A stretch of DNA of 64,000 bases, from assembly GCA_947632045.1 (NCBI GenBank), contig CANRNQ010000001.1:1-64000 (forward strand), written 5' to 3'. Of the stretch, positions 17,326 through 27,129 are shown piece by piece. The translations under genes were made by a program, and so were the position numbers. Below the pieces are notes generated by a model. The model was not told where the DNA came from and searched no databases. It saw nothing but the letters and a program-made list of their open reading frames with translations. The DNA is from an uncultured Clostridia bacterium (GTDB taxonomy: Bacteria > Bacillota > Clostridia > Oscillospirales > Acutalibacteraceae). The stretch's first letter is position 1; each line of letters opens with the position of its first letter.

Positions 17326-18393
17326 TTACGATTGCACCTTGAGGAACTGGTCCTGCATATAGTCGTACAAATCCGAGGGGATGTCGGTGAACTTGTAGCA
17401 TTTGTCGAGATACTCGTCGTCGGGATAGATGAGCTTGTTGTTCTTTATGTCCTCGTCGAGTATTTCAAACGTCGCCTGATTCGGGGTCGAATATCCCAAA
17501 TATTCAATGTTGGCCTTTGAAACGTCCGGCTCGAGCATGAAGTTTATAAACTCCTCCGCGAGAGCCTTGTTTTTACTGCTGTTGGGTATGCACATAGCGT
17601 CCATAAAGAGGTTGGAGCCCTCCTCGGGGAGAACATAGTCAAGCTCCTCGTTGTTGCTCATCATAACGGCAATGTCGCCGGCGTAGTACGGCGCGAGAGC
17701 TGACTGAGAGCCCTCCATCTCGGTGAATACCTTGTCCATAGCGTAGCTCTTTAAAAGCGGCTTTTGCTCCTTGAGATATTCAGCCGCGGCGTCGATGCTC
17801 TCCTTTGTCACATTGCCCGGGTCGTAGCCCTTAAGCTTCATCGCAATAGCCATAGCGTCGCGCGAGTTGTCTATCATGAGCATGTTGCCGCTGTATTTTT
17901 CGTCCCATAAGGCGGAAAAGCTCGTCGGCTTTTCATCGACCATCGTCTTGTTGTAGCACAGGGCGACAACTCCCCACGAAAACGGCACAGAGTATTTTCC
18001 CTCGGGGTCGTAGTCGGTTGTCTTGTATTTATCCATTATGTTCTTGAAATTCGGAATGTTGTCAAAGTCGAGCGGCTGTATCATATTTTCCTTTATGAGC
18101 TTTGATACCATATAGTCGGAGGGGAAAATAACGTCGTAGGAGCTGTTGGAGCCCTTGAGGACGTTATACATCTCCTCGTTTGTTTCGTAGGTGGTGTAGT
18201 TTACCTTTATTCCGGTTCTCTTTTCAAACTCGTCGAGGACGTTCATAGAGCCGCCCTCTCCAAGGGAAATATAATCTCCCCAGTTGAAAACGTTGATTTC
18301 TCCCCTTGAGGTATCGCTTCCTCCGCAGCCGGTGAGTATAGCCGTGCTCACCGCAATTAAAGCGGCAAGGGCAAGACAGATAATTTTTTTCAT
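17326..18393 (-). CDS. potD: Spermidine/putrescine ABC transporter substrate-binding lipoprotein
   Basis: A 355-residue lipoprotein. The signal peptide ends in a lipobox, AILTGCGG, with Cys at residue 23. The mature protein begins NVFNWGDYIS, the hallmark of PotD/PotF polyamine-binding proteins, and includes YDVIFPSDYMVSKL and WGVVALCYNKT. It is the last gene of the potABCD operon on the minus strand. It delivers spermidine or putrescine to PotB/PotC in the membrane. It could also bind a related cation; specificity is not readable. Confidence 0.93.
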   Translation of the reverse strand: MKKIICLALAALIAVSTAILTGCGGSDTSRGEINVFNWGDYISLGEGGSMNVLDEFEKRTGIKVNYTTYETNEEMYNVLKGSNSSYDVIFPSDYMVSKLIKENMIQPLDFDNIPNFKNIMDKYKTTDYDPEGKYSVPFSWGVVALCYNKTMVDEKPTSFSALWDEKYSGNMLMIDNSRDAMAIAMKLKGYDPGNVTKESIDAAAEYLKEQKPLLKSYAMDKVFTEMEGSQSALAPYYAGDIAVMMSNNEELDYVLPEEGSNLFMDAMCIPNSSKNKALAEEFINFMLEPDVSKANIEYLGYSTPNQATFEILDEDIKNNKLIYPDDEYLDKCYKFTDIPSDLYDYMQDQFLKVQS

Positions 18394-18428
18394 TTTTTCA
18401 TTTCCTTTCTATTATTCGTTTTATAATC

Positions 18429-19232
18429 TCATACGCGAGCCGCCGCTTTTTCTACCCGGCGGTCGCGAATATATACCAGCAATAAAACCGACAGGGTTAT
18501 AGCGAACAGAAGCGCCGAAAGAGCGTTGATGGTCGGGGAGATTCTGCGCCTGAGCATGGTGTAGATTTCGATGGGCAGGGTCTGAAAGCGCGCGCCGCGC
18601 GTGAAATAGGTTATCACAAAATCGTCAAGGGAGTAGCTGAAGGACATTAAAAGTCCTGAGAATATCCCGGGGAGTATCTGAGGGATAACAACCTTTACAA
18701 AAGCCTTAAGAGGGTTACAGCCCAAATCGAGCGCCGCCTCGTATATAGCCGGGTCCATCTGCCGGAGCTTTGGCATCACGTTTAGTATAACGTAGGGCAC
18801 GCAGAAGCTTATGTGAGCCAAAAGCACGGTGCCGAAGCCCATTTCAAAGCCGAGCATTGTCCCCGCGAACGAGAACATGAGCATAAACGAAATACCCGTT
18901 ACTATCTCGGGGTTGATTATCGGTATATTTGATACATTCATTATAAGACTGCGCTTTATGCCCTTGAAGTTGTTTATGCCGATAGCCGCCATAGTGCCGA
19001 GTATGGTCGAGATGACCGCGGCCAAAACGGCGATTATAAGGGTGCTGTAAAGCGCGTTCATGATGACGCTGTTGTTGAAAAGCTCGGAGTACCATTTCAG
19101 TGTGAAGCCCTGCCAGACGCTCGTTTTTCCCGAATTAAACGAGTAGAGTATAAGCACCGCTATCGGCAGATAGAGAAAAACCATAATAAGCGCTATGTAT
19201 ACCTTTGAGGGCAGCCTTTTAAATATTTTCAT
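18429..19232 (-). CDS. potC: Polyamine ABC transporter permease PotC
   Basis: A 267-residue inner-membrane permease with about six hydrophobic segments. The EAA loop that contacts the ATPase reads EAALDLGCNPLKAFVKVVIP. Its start overlaps the potB stop by four bases (ATGA). It forms the channel together with PotB. Order A-B-C-D and overlapping junctions show one transcription unit. Confidence 0.93.
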   Translation of the reverse strand: MKIFKRLPSKVYIALIMVFLYLPIAVLILYSFNSGKTSVWQGFTLKWYSELFNNSVIMNALYSTLIIAVLAAVISTILGTMAAIGINNFKGIKRSLIMNVSNIPIINPEIVTGISFMLMFSFAGTMLGFEMGFGTVLLAHISFCVPYVILNVMPKLRQMDPAIYEAALDLGCNPLKAFVKVVIPQILPGIFSGLLMSFSYSLDDFVITYFTRGARFQTLPIEIYTMLRRRISPTINALSALLFAITLSVLLLVYIRDRRVEKAAARV

Positions 19233-20020
19233 ATCGCCGCCTCCTCATCGCCGAAGCGGTTCATTATTATAAGGAAGATGAATATTATCACCATCAGCAT
19301 AAGCGAGAGCGCCGAGCCGACGTTCTTATCCCTTTGGAAAATGTTCTCTATAACGTCGCCTATCATCTTGTCGCCCGTGCCGCCGAGGTACTGCGCGACA
19401 AGGAAGGTGCTCGCCGTCGGGACGAATACCATGGTTATGCCGGAGATTATTCCGGGAACGCTCAGCGGGAAAACTATCCTGCGGAACACGTTAAGCTTGT
19501 TTGCGCCGAGATCCTGCGAGGCTTCAATGATGCTGTTGTCCGTTTTCGCCATAACGGTATATATCGGAATTATCATAAACGGCAGGAAGTTGTAGACCAT
19601 GCCGAGTATTACCGCCCCCTGATTTCCGAGCAGAGGAACGTCAAGCCCCAAAAACTTTACCGCAAGGTCGATAAGACCGTTGTTTTGCAAAAGCAGTACC
19701 CACGCGTAAATGCGCAATATAAAGTTCATCCACATCGGCAGCATAACGAGCATAACGAGGATCTTCTGCGCGCTGCCCCGCGCCCTTGACATTATGTAGC
19801 TTATCGGATACGCCAGCACAAGACAGATTAATGTGGATATAAGAGATATCCACAGCGATTTTAAAAATATGTTTGAGTAATAAAAGCTCTCGATAAAGGA
19901 GCTGAGAGTGAAGCTGCCGGAGGAGTCCGTAAACGCGTAATATATCACCATTACGAGCGGAATCAGCGTAAAAATCAGCATCCATATCAAGTACGGATAA
20001 AACGGAGCCTTTGATTTCAT
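19229..20020 (-). CDS. potB: Polyamine ABC transporter permease PotB
   Basis: A 263-residue permease with six predicted transmembrane segments; the EAA loop is [20 protein letters not shown]. The start overlaps the potA stop (ATGA) and the stop overlaps the potC start (ATGA), so all three are translationally coupled. The N-terminus [18 protein letters not shown] is a typical first helix. Confidence 0.93.
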   Translation of the reverse strand: MKSKAPFYPYLIWMLIFTLIPLVMVIYYAFTDSSGSFTLSSFIESFYYSNIFLKSLWISLISTLICLVLAYPISYIMSRARGSAQKILVMLVMLPMWMNFILRIYAWVLLLQNNGLIDLAVKFLGLDVPLLGNQGAVILGMVYNFLPFMIIPIYTVMAKTDNSIIEASQDLGANKLNVFRRIVFPLSVPGIISGITMVFVPTASTFLVAQYLGGTGDKMIGDVIENIFQRDKNVGSALSLMLMVIIFIFLIIMNRFGDEEAAI

Positions 20021-21420
20021 TTCTCAGCCTCCCTTACTACGCGGAACCTTGCGTTGTCAAAGTTTATCTTCATCTGGACGTAGGTGGCTATCTGCTCGTC
20101 AATGTCGCTGCTGACAAGCCAGTGATGCTCGTCCGTTTCGAGAATTATCTCGTTGTGTATTCCCTTGTATATCACCGATTCGATATAAGCCTCAAGATGA
20201 CCTGTTTCCTCGCCGCTTATGTAAACGTCCTCCGGCTTTACCGATATTTCAAGAACGCAGCCCTTGTCAAAGCACTGTCCGTCGATTTTTATCGTGCTGC
20301 CCTCAAGTAGTATTTCCATTGAGCCGTTGTCAGCGTCGCAGGATACTACCTCCGCTTCAAAGACGTTCTCCGTGTGCGGGAAGAGCTTTTCCATGATGTG
20401 TATATTGTAGGGGATTACCCTCATTCCTATCTCCTTGCCGACCTCTTGGGCAACGGTGCTGTGTATCAGCCACATACAGCCGCCGCAGTTTACCGTCATC
20501 TCATAGTGAACGCCCTTGAATATCGTTTCTACAACCGAGCCCCTCACCTGACCCTCCTCGGGAGAGGTCACCTCGATGTCCTCGGGGCGTATAACCACGT
20601 CCACCGGGTGGTTTTTGTCAAAGCCCTTGTCCTCGCACTCGAACACAGAGTCCTGAACCTGTACCCTGTAATCCTCAAGCATTATACCGTTGAGAATATT
20701 CGCCTCGCCTATAAAGTCGGCGACAAAGGCGTTTGCCGGCTCGTTGTATACGTCTGTCGGGCTTCCCACCATTTCTATATTGCCGTTGTTCATAACGACG
20801 ACCGTGTCGCTCATTCTAAGAGCCTCCTCCTGGTCGTGCGTTACATAAATAAAGGTCGTTTGAAGCTGGTGCTGAAGATTTTTAAGCTCTATCTGCATAT
20901 CCTTTCTGAGCTTAAGGTCGAGCGCGCCGAGAGGCTCGTCGAGCAGGAGTATCTTTGGCTCGCACACGAGAGCGCGCGCTATCGCGACCCTCTGCTGCTG
21001 CCCGCCCGACAGCTTGTGGATAGGGCGCTTTTCGTAGCCCTTCAAATCCACGGTCGCGAGCATCTTCATTACCTTTTTATATATCTCGTCCTTCGGCAGC
21101 TTTTTGAGCTTTAAGCCGAACGCCACGTTGTCAAAGACGTTCATATGAGGAAACAGCGCGTATTTTTGAAAAACGGTGTTTACGTTCCTCTTGTGCGGCG
21201 GCAGCTTGTTTATGTTTTCGCCGTCGAAGAATACATCGCCGGAGTAGCTGTCAAGAAAGCCGCCGATTATGCGCAGAGTGGTTGTTTTTCCGCAGCCGCT
21301 CGGCCCCAACAGCGTGACAAACTCCTTGTCCTTAATGTCGAGATTGATTTTGTTTAAAATAACTTCGCCGTCAAATTCAACGTAAATATCACGCAGTGAC
21401 AGGATCGTTTTGTCGCTCAC
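20017..21420 (-). CDS. potA: Polyamine ABC transporter ATPase PotA, long form
   Basis: A 467-residue ATPase, roughly 100 residues longer than typical PotA. GTG start. Walker [11 protein letters not shown] (about residues 38-47), signature [15 protein letters not shown], Walker [13 protein letters not shown] and the switch His in THDQEEALR are intact. The C-terminal half contains two TOBE-like regulatory segments (VIRPEDIEV near residue 270 and SVKPEDVYI near residue 400), explaining the extra length. It energises uptake and may sense internal polyamine through these domains, which is inference. Confidence 0.93.
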   Translation of the reverse strand: MSDKTILSLRDIYVEFDGEVILNKINLDIKDKEFVTLLGPSGCGKTTTLRIIGGFLDSYSGDVFFDGENINKLPPHKRNVNTVFQKYALFPHMNVFDNVAFGLKLKKLPKDEIYKKVMKMLATVDLKGYEKRPIHKLSGGQQQRVAIARALVCEPKILLLDEPLGALDLKLRKDMQIELKNLQHQLQTTFIYVTHDQEEALRMSDTVVVMNNGNIEMVGSPTDVYNEPANAFVADFIGEANILNGIMLEDYRVQVQDSVFECEDKGFDKNHPVDVVIRPEDIEVTSPEEGQVRGSVVETIFKGVHYEMTVNCGGCMWLIHSTVAQEVGKEIGMRVIPYNIHIMEKLFPHTENVFEAEVVSCDADNGSMEILLEGSTIKIDGQCFDKGCVLEISVKPEDVYISGEETGHLEAYIESVIYKGIHNEIILETDEHHWLVSSDIDEQIATYVQMKINFDNARFRVVREAEK

Positions 21421-21477
21421 AACAGCACCCCCGTTTTAATACCGATTAATTACGATTATATGTAATGTCAATTTTAA

Positions 21478-21506
21478 ATTATATTGTTTTTTTAATTTTT
21501 TGTCAA
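21478..21506 (-). promoter_or_regulatory. Consensus sigma-A promoter for potABCD
   Basis: On the minus strand TTGACA (21506-21501), exactly 17 bases, then TATAAT (21483-21478): both boxes match consensus. The potA GTG is about 50 bp downstream. An AT-rich UP-like tract lies within the spacer region. No obvious operator was recognised. Confidence 0.9.
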
Positions 21507-21805
21507 TCAAATTGATAGCTTTTGGGGCTTATCAGGCAAATTTGGGGGCGCGCGCTGCGCTTGCGGCGCGGCGGCGGGCGCTTTTTATTCGTTTGAGATG
21601 ATTTTGCAGTCGGTTATTTGAATAATGAATTAGTTTTGCGCCTGAGTTGAGCCGGTAATAAATAAATTTGCAATATTCCGCTTTTTCTGATATAGTATAA
21701 TCCAACAGAGCGGGCGGAGAGATGTAAATATACATATTAATAGGTATTTTCTGACGCGTATCAAAAATATCTCGAACGGCCGCGCTTTAATGGAGTGGTA
21801 TTGCT

Positions 21806-23086
21806 TTGGAAAACATAGTCATGGGCATATTCATATTTATCTGCGTTTTGCTCTCGGCATTTTTCTCGTCTATCGAAACAGCCTTTTCAACGGTTAATTC
21901 GATAAGAATGAGTCATGAAGCGGAAAACGGAAACAGGCGGGCGAAAAACGTCGTGTATATAACCGACAGATACGACAAGGCGCTCACCGCAATATTAATA
22001 GGAAACAACATAGTGAATATAGGCTGCTCGTCGATAGCGACGGTGCTGTGCATGAACCTCTTTGGCGACGCGGGAGCCGCGATAAGCACGGGAGCGGTCA
22101 CGCTGATAGTGCTTACCTTTGGCGAGATAATCCCGAAATGCCTCGCGCGGGAGCACGCGGACGGCTTTGCAATGTCCACGGCGGGCATAATGAGGGTGAT
22201 AATGACGCTGTTCACTCCGCTTGTGTTTGTGTTTATGAAGGTCAAGGAGCTTGCGCTTAATCTCGTGAGAAAAAGGGACGACCGCCCGAGCGTGACCGAG
22301 GACGAGCTGAAATATATAATCGACAGCATCGAGGAGGAGGGCGTGCTCGAGCAGCAGGAGCGAGAGCTTGTGAAGTCCGCGCTCGACTTTGACGAAAAGA
22401 CGGTGCAGGAGGTGCTCACCCCAAGGGTCGACATGACCGCCATTGATATGGACGACAGCGCCGAGGAGATAAGAAGGACGATAATCGAGGAGAGGTATTC
22501 GAGGATACCCGTATATCAAAACAGCATAGACAATATAGTCGGCATACTCCACACGAGGGATTATCTTGAGGCTCTGCTCTCGGGGGAGAATTTCGATTTA
22601 AAGGATATTATACAGCCGGCGTATTATGTTTATAAAAACAAAAGGCTTTCCTATGTATTTAACGATATGAAGCACAAGCGACAGAACCTCGCGCTTGTTA
22701 CCGACGACCACGGCGGAATACTCGGCATGGTGACGACGGAGGACTTGGTAGAGGAGCTTGTGGGCGAGATATGGGACGAGGACGAGGAGATAGAAGCGCC
22801 CTACAGGGAAATCGGGGACGATACTCTGGAGCTTTCCGGCGACTATGACCTTGAGGATCTGGCGGAGCTTATCGGAATAGACGAGAGCAGATTTGAAAGC
22901 GAGAGCGTTTCGGTCGGCGGCTGGATATTCGAGCGGCTCGGAAAGATACCCGACGAGGGCGAGAGCTTTGAATTTGAGGGCTTCGTCTTTACGATAACTC
23001 AAGTCAGCGAGCAGAGGATAACAAAGCTCACGCTCAAAAAGCTTGAGAGAGCCGACGGGGGCGAAGCTGAGGAACGCACCTTATAA
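21806..23086 (+). CDS. CNNM/CorC-family membrane protein (hemolysin-like)
   Basis: A 426-residue protein, TTG start 21806 behind TGGAGTGG. It has an N-terminal DUF21 membrane domain with four hydrophobic segments (residues 5-175), a CBS pair (VLTPRVDMTAID and IVGILHTRDYLEAL, residues about 200-330) and a C-terminal CorC/HlyC domain (LSGDYDLEDLAELIG). Such proteins are implicated in magnesium efflux or divalent cation homeostasis; the hemolysin name is historical. It stands alone on the plus strand, divergent from potABCD. A weak promoter with TATAAT at 21696-21701 lies upstream. Confidence 0.9.
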   Translation: MENIVMGIFIFICVLLSAFFSSIETAFSTVNSIRMSHEAENGNRRAKNVVYITDRYDKALTAILIGNNIVNIGCSSIATVLCMNLFGDAGAAISTGAVTLIVLTFGEIIPKCLAREHADGFAMSTAGIMRVIMTLFTPLVFVFMKVKELALNLVRKRDDRPSVTEDELKYIIDSIEEEGVLEQQERELVKSALDFDEKTVQEVLTPRVDMTAIDMDDSAEEIRRTIIEERYSRIPVYQNSIDNIVGILHTRDYLEALLSGENFDLKDIIQPAYYVYKNKRLSYVFNDMKHKRQNLALVTDDHGGILGMVTTEDLVEELVGEIWDEDEEIEAPYREIGDDTLELSGDYDLEDLAELIGIDESRFESESVSVGGWIFERLGKIPDEGESFEFEGFVFTITQVSEQRITKLTLKKLERADGGEAEERTL

Positions 23087-23130
23087 TTAAGCCGAGGCTC
23101 GCATGATTTTTTAATACAAGTATATTTTGC

Positions 23131-23168
23131 GCCGCCGCAGTCGAAAATAACTGCGGTGGTGTTTTTTT
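23131..23168 (+). terminator. Terminator-like hairpin abutting the next start codon
   Basis: GCCGCCGCAGT (23131-23141) pairs with ACTGCGGTGGT (23150-23160) using G-U pairs, followed by seven T residues at 23162-23168. The ATG of the next gene is at 23172, and the only purine-rich ribosome site candidate, GGTGGTG, is the 3' arm of the hairpin. Confidence 0.7.
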
Positions 23169-23171
23169 ATT

Positions 23172-23540
23172 ATGAAATTAAAAAAGAACGGCGCGCTTTT
23201 CGCCTTCGGCGGAACGGCGTACGCCATGCTTGAAATAATATGCAGGAGAAAAACTCATTGGTCGATGTTTATGGCGGGCGGGACCTGCTTTTTGGCTCTG
23301 TTTAAGATATTTAAAAAATTTGACAAAATGCATCTGCCCGTAAAATGCGCGGTGGGCTCGGCTGTAATAACGGGCGTGGAGTTCGTCGCCGGCTGCATAG
23401 TTAATTTAAAGCTTAAGCTGAACGTGTGGGATTATCGCGATATGAAGCTCAACGTAAAGGGGCAGATATGCCCGTTTTACAGCCTTTTGTGGGGGCTTTT
23501 GACCGTTCCCATATCGGCGATATGCAAAAAAATAAAATGA
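23172..23540 (+). CDS. Small integral membrane protein, putative ABC-transporter type IV family
   Basis: A 122-residue protein with about three to four hydrophobic segments. It contains CRRKTHWSMFMAGG, then VEFVAGCIVN and VWDYRDM, and CPFYSLLWG near the end. This pattern matches the PF06541-like family (called putative ABC-transporter type IV) common in Clostridia, whose function is unknown. Its ribosome site lies inside a terminator-like hairpin, so it is probably translated only from read-through of the CNNM transcript. Confidence 0.7.
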   Translation: MKLKKNGALFAFGGTAYAMLEIICRRKTHWSMFMAGGTCFLALFKIFKKFDKMHLPVKCAVGSAVITGVEFVAGCIVNLKLKLNVWDYRDMKLNVKGQICPFYSLLWGLLTVPISAICKKIK

Positions 23541-23631
23541 GAAAATAAATTTGCTCAAAACTACTGCAATATTTTTCTTTTTGTGATAAAATGGAACAGG
23601 TTATTGAATGGGGCGAGCTCGCCCGTATCTC

Positions 23632-23755
23632 GGGCGGCGACCCGCGTTGCCTGCGGCAACGCGCCAAAACGCGGCGCGCAGTCTTGTGCTCGGCGAGCGG
23701 GATCTTGCCCCCGCCGCGTTTTGCTTGCCCGCTGCGCGGGCAAGAGTCGCCGCCC
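23632..23755. repeat. Cruciform repeat element, copy A (hisS leader)
   Basis: Outer arms GGGCGGCGAC (23632-23641) and GTCGCCGCCC (23746-23755). Inside, in order: hairpin CGCGTTGCC/GGCAACGCG, inner arm AAAACGCGGCG, a spacer, inner arm CGCCGCGTTTT, hairpin CTTGCCCGC/GCGGGCAAG. No coding potential is credible. The element lies between the preceding membrane protein gene and hisS, about 100 bp before the hisS start. Confidence 0.85.
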
Positions 23756-23854
23756 AATCTCAGCGGGCGCAGCTTTTGGCCTCTGTCGAGGCGCTGCGAC
23801 CCCGAGCAAGCGTTAAAAGGACCTTTATTTTCTACAACAGGAGGACATATACAT

Positions 23855-25174
23855 ATGGCACTCATAACAAAGCGAGTATACGGAGCCGAGGACGTGCTGC
23901 CAAAGGACAGCTATAAATGGCAGTTCCTCGAAAATCTGATGAGGGAAGAGGCGCAGAGCTTCGGCTTTAAAGAGATACGCACGCCGGTGTTTGAGCATAC
24001 CGAGCTGTTCCGGCGCGGAGTCGGAGATACGACCGACGTCGTGCAAAAGGAGATGTATACCTTTGATACAAAGGGCGGTACGTCGATAACGCTCAGACCG
24101 GAGGGCACCGCCGGAGCGGCCAGAGCGCTGCTGGAGCACGCGCTTTATAACGACGGGCTGCCTGTCAAGACGTATTATTTTGTATCCTGCTACCGGTATG
24201 AAAAAAAGCAGGCGAACCGCTATCGCGAGTTTCATCAGTTCGGGCTCGAGGCCTACGGCACGGCTTCTCCCGCGGCGGACGCGGAGATGATATGCGCCGC
24301 GCAGAGCATCTTTGACAGACTCTATATAGGCGAAAGGCTGACGCTGGAGCTCAATTCAATAGGCTGCCCCGATTGCCGCGCAAAATATTACGAGGCGCTC
24401 AAAAAATATTTCGAGGGATATAAGGACAAATTGTGCGATACCTGCCTTTCGCGCCTTGAGCGCAACCCGATGAGGATACTTGACTGCAAAAGCCCGATAT
24501 GCTCGGAAATAGCAAAGAACGCGCCGGTGGTGCTCGACTATATATGCGACGACTGCCGCGAGCACTTCGAGGGGGTCAAGCGCCTGCTTGACAGCTCCGG
24601 AGTGAAATATAAAATAAACCCGAGGATAGTGAGAGGACTCGACTACTATACGCGCACGGTGTTTGAGTTTGTGACGGACGAGCTCGGCGCGCAGGGAACG
24701 GTCTGCGGAGGCGGAAGATACGACGGACTCATTGAGGAGCTCGGCGGACAGCATATGCCGTCGCTCGGCTTTGCGCTCGGAATGGAAAGGCTGCTCGCTC
24801 TGCTCGACGCGTCGGGAAGTACGATTCCCGACTTTGACAAGTGCGGGCTTTACATAGCGACCATGGGCGATAGGGCGCAGGAAAAGGCGTTTGAGCTGGT
24901 AAAGCAGGTGAGAAGCTATTCTGTGCGCGCGGAAACGGATATCGTCGGAAGAAGCCTTAGAGCACAGATGAAGTACGCCGACAAGATAGGAGCCGAATAC
25001 AGCATGGTGCTCGGAGATGACGAGATAGAGCGGAACAAGGCTGAAATAAAAAATATGACGACGGGCAAAAAGAGCGAGATAAGCCTTGATAAAGACTTTG
25101 GCGAGGACTTTATACGAGTAAAAATCGAAAATGAGGACAATCCCGGCGCATGTTTTTTTACTAAGGGAAAGTGA
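23855..25174 (+). CDS. hisS: Histidyl-tRNA synthetase
   Basis: A 439-residue class II synthetase. ATG 23855 is preceded by CAGGAGGACAT; in-frame readings further upstream run through the repeat element and are rejected. Motif 2 is CYRYEKKQANRYREFHQFG, the His-A signature GLDYYTRTVFEF, and motif 3 lies in LGFALGMERLL. VCGGGRYDGL is also diagnostic. A C-terminal anticodon-binding domain occupies about residues 335-430. It is 10 bp upstream of aspS, the usual Firmicute pair. No T-box leader was recognised. Confidence 0.96.
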   Translation: MALITKRVYGAEDVLPKDSYKWQFLENLMREEAQSFGFKEIRTPVFEHTELFRRGVGDTTDVVQKEMYTFDTKGGTSITLRPEGTAGAARALLEHALYNDGLPVKTYYFVSCYRYEKKQANRYREFHQFGLEAYGTASPAADAEMICAAQSIFDRLYIGERLTLELNSIGCPDCRAKYYEALKKYFEGYKDKLCDTCLSRLERNPMRILDCKSPICSEIAKNAPVVLDYICDDCREHFEGVKRLLDSSGVKYKINPRIVRGLDYYTRTVFEFVTDELGAQGTVCGGGRYDGLIEELGGQHMPSLGFALGMERLLALLDASGSTIPDFDKCGLYIATMGDRAQEKAFELVKQVRSYSVRAETDIVGRSLRAQMKYADKIGAEYSMVLGDDEIERNKAEIKNMTTGKKSEISLDKDFGEDFIRVKIENEDNPGACFFTKGK

Positions 25175-25184
25175 GGGAAAAGCA

Positions 25185-26963
25185 ATGGCAGAATTTATGA
25201 CAGGAATGAAAAGGACGGATTACTGCGGAGACCTGCGGCTTTCCGACGAGGGCAGAGAGGTCACGGTGTTCGGCTGGGTGCAGCGCAGGCGCGACCTCGG
25301 ACAGCTCATATTTGTTGATCTGCGCGACCGCACGGGAATAGTACAGCTCGCCTTTGACGACAACACGGAAAGAGCGGTCTTTGACAAGGCATTCTCGGTC
25401 AGGAGCGAGTATGTGCTCGGGGTAGTCGGAACTGTGCAGGAGAGAAGCGCGAAGAATAAGGAGCTTGCGACGGGCGATATTGAAATAAAGGTGACCGAGC
25501 TGAGAATACTCGCGGAGAGCGAAACGCCGCCGTTTGAGATAACGGAAAACTGCAAAACCGGCGAAAGCACAAGGCTCGAGTACAGATACCTCGATTTGCG
25601 CCGCCCTGATTTGCAGAGGAACATACTTCTCCGCCACAAAATAGCGAAGGTGACGAGGGACTACTTCGACGAGAACGGCTTTATCGACATAGAAACGCCC
25701 ATGCTGATAAAATCAACGCCGGAGGGCGCAAGGGATTTCCTCGTGCCGTCGAGAATACACAAGGGCAGCTTTTACGCTTTGCCGCAGTCGCCGCAGATGT
25801 ATAAGCAGCTCTGCATGGTGGCGGGCTTTGACCGCTATATGCAGATAGCGCGCTGCTTCCGCGACGAGGATTTGAGAGCCGACAGGCAGCCGGAGTTTAC
25901 GCAGATAGACCTTGAGATGTCCTTTGTCGATATGGAGGACGTTTTGGCAATAGGCGAGGGCTATATAAAAAGGCTGTTCAAAGAGGTGCTCGATATAGAC
26001 GTGCCAACGCCGTTTCCAAGGTACAAGTATGACGAGGTGATGGAGAGGTACGGCTCGGACAAGCCCGACACGAGATTCGGCATGGAGCTGTTCGACCTCT
26101 CGGATATAGCCTCGGAGTGCGGCTTTGGAGTGTTCAAGAGCGCTGTCGACGGCGGCGGAACGGTGAGAGCGTTTACGGCGAAAAACGCCGTGAAGATTTA
26201 CAGCCGCAAGGAGATAGACAAGCTGACCGAGCAGGCGAGGGGAATAGGCGCAAAGGGGCTCGCGTGGATAAGAATGACGGACGACGGTATAGCCTCAAGC
26301 TTTGCGAAGTTTATGACAGAGCAGGAGATGACCGCCGTTTTGGAGAGAGCCGGCGCTGAAAAGGGCGACGTTGTGTTTATAGTCGCCGATACGAGCAGGA
26401 GCCTCGCCCTGTCTGTTCTCGGAGCGCTCAGACTCACGGTCGCGAAGCGCCTCGATATAATCGGCAGCGGCTATAACTTCCTGTGGGTGGTTGAATTTCC
26501 GTTCTTTGAAAAGGACGAGGAAACCGGAGAGTGGGTGGCAATGCACCATCCGTTCACCTCGCCGACCGACGACTGCCTTGACAAGCTCGACAGCGACAAG
26601 AGCCTTGTTTACGCGAAGGCTTACGACATGGTTCTAAACGGCACGGAGCTTTCCTCCGGTTCGATAAGGATAACGAATCCCGAGCTTCAGAAAAAAATGT
26701 TTGATATGCTCGGAATGACTGACGAGGAGATAAGCGCGAAATTCGGCTTTCTCACAAACGCCTTCAAATACGGAGCGCCGCCTCACGGCGGAATGGGCAT
26801 AGGACTTGACCGCCTTGTAATGCAGATGATCGGCGCGCCGACCCTGCGCGACGTGGTGGCGTTTCCCAAGGTTCAAAACGCGAGCGAGCTTATGACGAAC
26901 GCTCCGTCGCCCGTTGACGACGAGCAGCTAAAGGAGCTTGGAATAGAGCTTGAAGAAAAATAA
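25185..26963 (+). CDS. aspS: Aspartyl-tRNA synthetase (bacterial type)
   Basis: A 592-residue class IIb synthetase, ATG 25185 behind GTGAGGGAAAAG. The OB-fold anticodon domain spans about residues 1-115 (FGWVQRRRDLGQLIFVDLRD). Class II motif 2 is ARCFRDEDLRADRQPEFTQ, the bacterial GAD insertion occupies roughly residues 290-405, and motif 3 is GMGIGLDRLVMQMIG. The His-His-Pro-Phe-Thr segment before motif 3 is typical. The bacterial form may charge only tRNA-Asp or also tRNA-Asn in organisms using GatCAB; that is not decidable here. It ends the hisS-aspS operon. Confidence 0.96.
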   Translation: MAEFMTGMKRTDYCGDLRLSDEGREVTVFGWVQRRRDLGQLIFVDLRDRTGIVQLAFDDNTERAVFDKAFSVRSEYVLGVVGTVQERSAKNKELATGDIEIKVTELRILAESETPPFEITENCKTGESTRLEYRYLDLRRPDLQRNILLRHKIAKVTRDYFDENGFIDIETPMLIKSTPEGARDFLVPSRIHKGSFYALPQSPQMYKQLCMVAGFDRYMQIARCFRDEDLRADRQPEFTQIDLEMSFVDMEDVLAIGEGYIKRLFKEVLDIDVPTPFPRYKYDEVMERYGSDKPDTRFGMELFDLSDIASECGFGVFKSAVDGGGTVRAFTAKNAVKIYSRKEIDKLTEQARGIGAKGLAWIRMTDDGIASSFAKFMTEQEMTAVLERAGAEKGDVVFIVADTSRSLALSVLGALRLTVAKRLDIIGSGYNFLWVVEFPFFEKDEETGEWVAMHHPFTSPTDDCLDKLDSDKSLVYAKAYDMVLNGTELSSGSIRITNPELQKKMFDMLGMTDEEISAKFGFLTNAFKYGAPPHGGMGIGLDRLVMQMIGAPTLRDVVAFPKVQNASELMTNAPSPVDDEQLKELGIELEEK

Positions 26964-27007
26964 GCGGCGGCTTTGACCGCCGCCAACGCGTAAACCCGAT
27001 AGCGGGA

Positions 27008-27043
27008 GCGCGCCGACGAGAAAAATCGACGGCGCGCTTTTTT
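27008..27043 (+). terminator. Intrinsic terminator of hisS-aspS
   Basis: GCGCGCCG (27008-27015) pairs with CGGCGCGC (27030-27037), with extra pairing in the loop (ACGA/TCGA-like), followed by TTTTTT. A second GC-rich hairpin at 26965-26982 precedes it. Confidence 0.85.
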
Positions 27044-27129
27044 GATTTAAAATTCCTGCGGTTTTTCCTCGGGAGGGTGAGTATGATCTTATGCGCCTTG
27101 CGCAAAAAATGAAATTCGGGAGGCTGAAA

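Noticed and set aside
20374-21114. A plus-strand frame of 246 codons inside potA
   Set aside because: It is antisense to an intact ATPase with all motifs and has no supporting start signal.
23591-23854. Longer hisS starting upstream of the repeat element
   Set aside because: It would translate the GC-rich repeat; ATG 23855 has a good ribosome site and matches the family N-terminus.
23541-23854. A T-box leader for hisS
   Set aside because: No GGGTGGNACCGCG antiterminator motif is visible; the region is occupied by repeat copy A.
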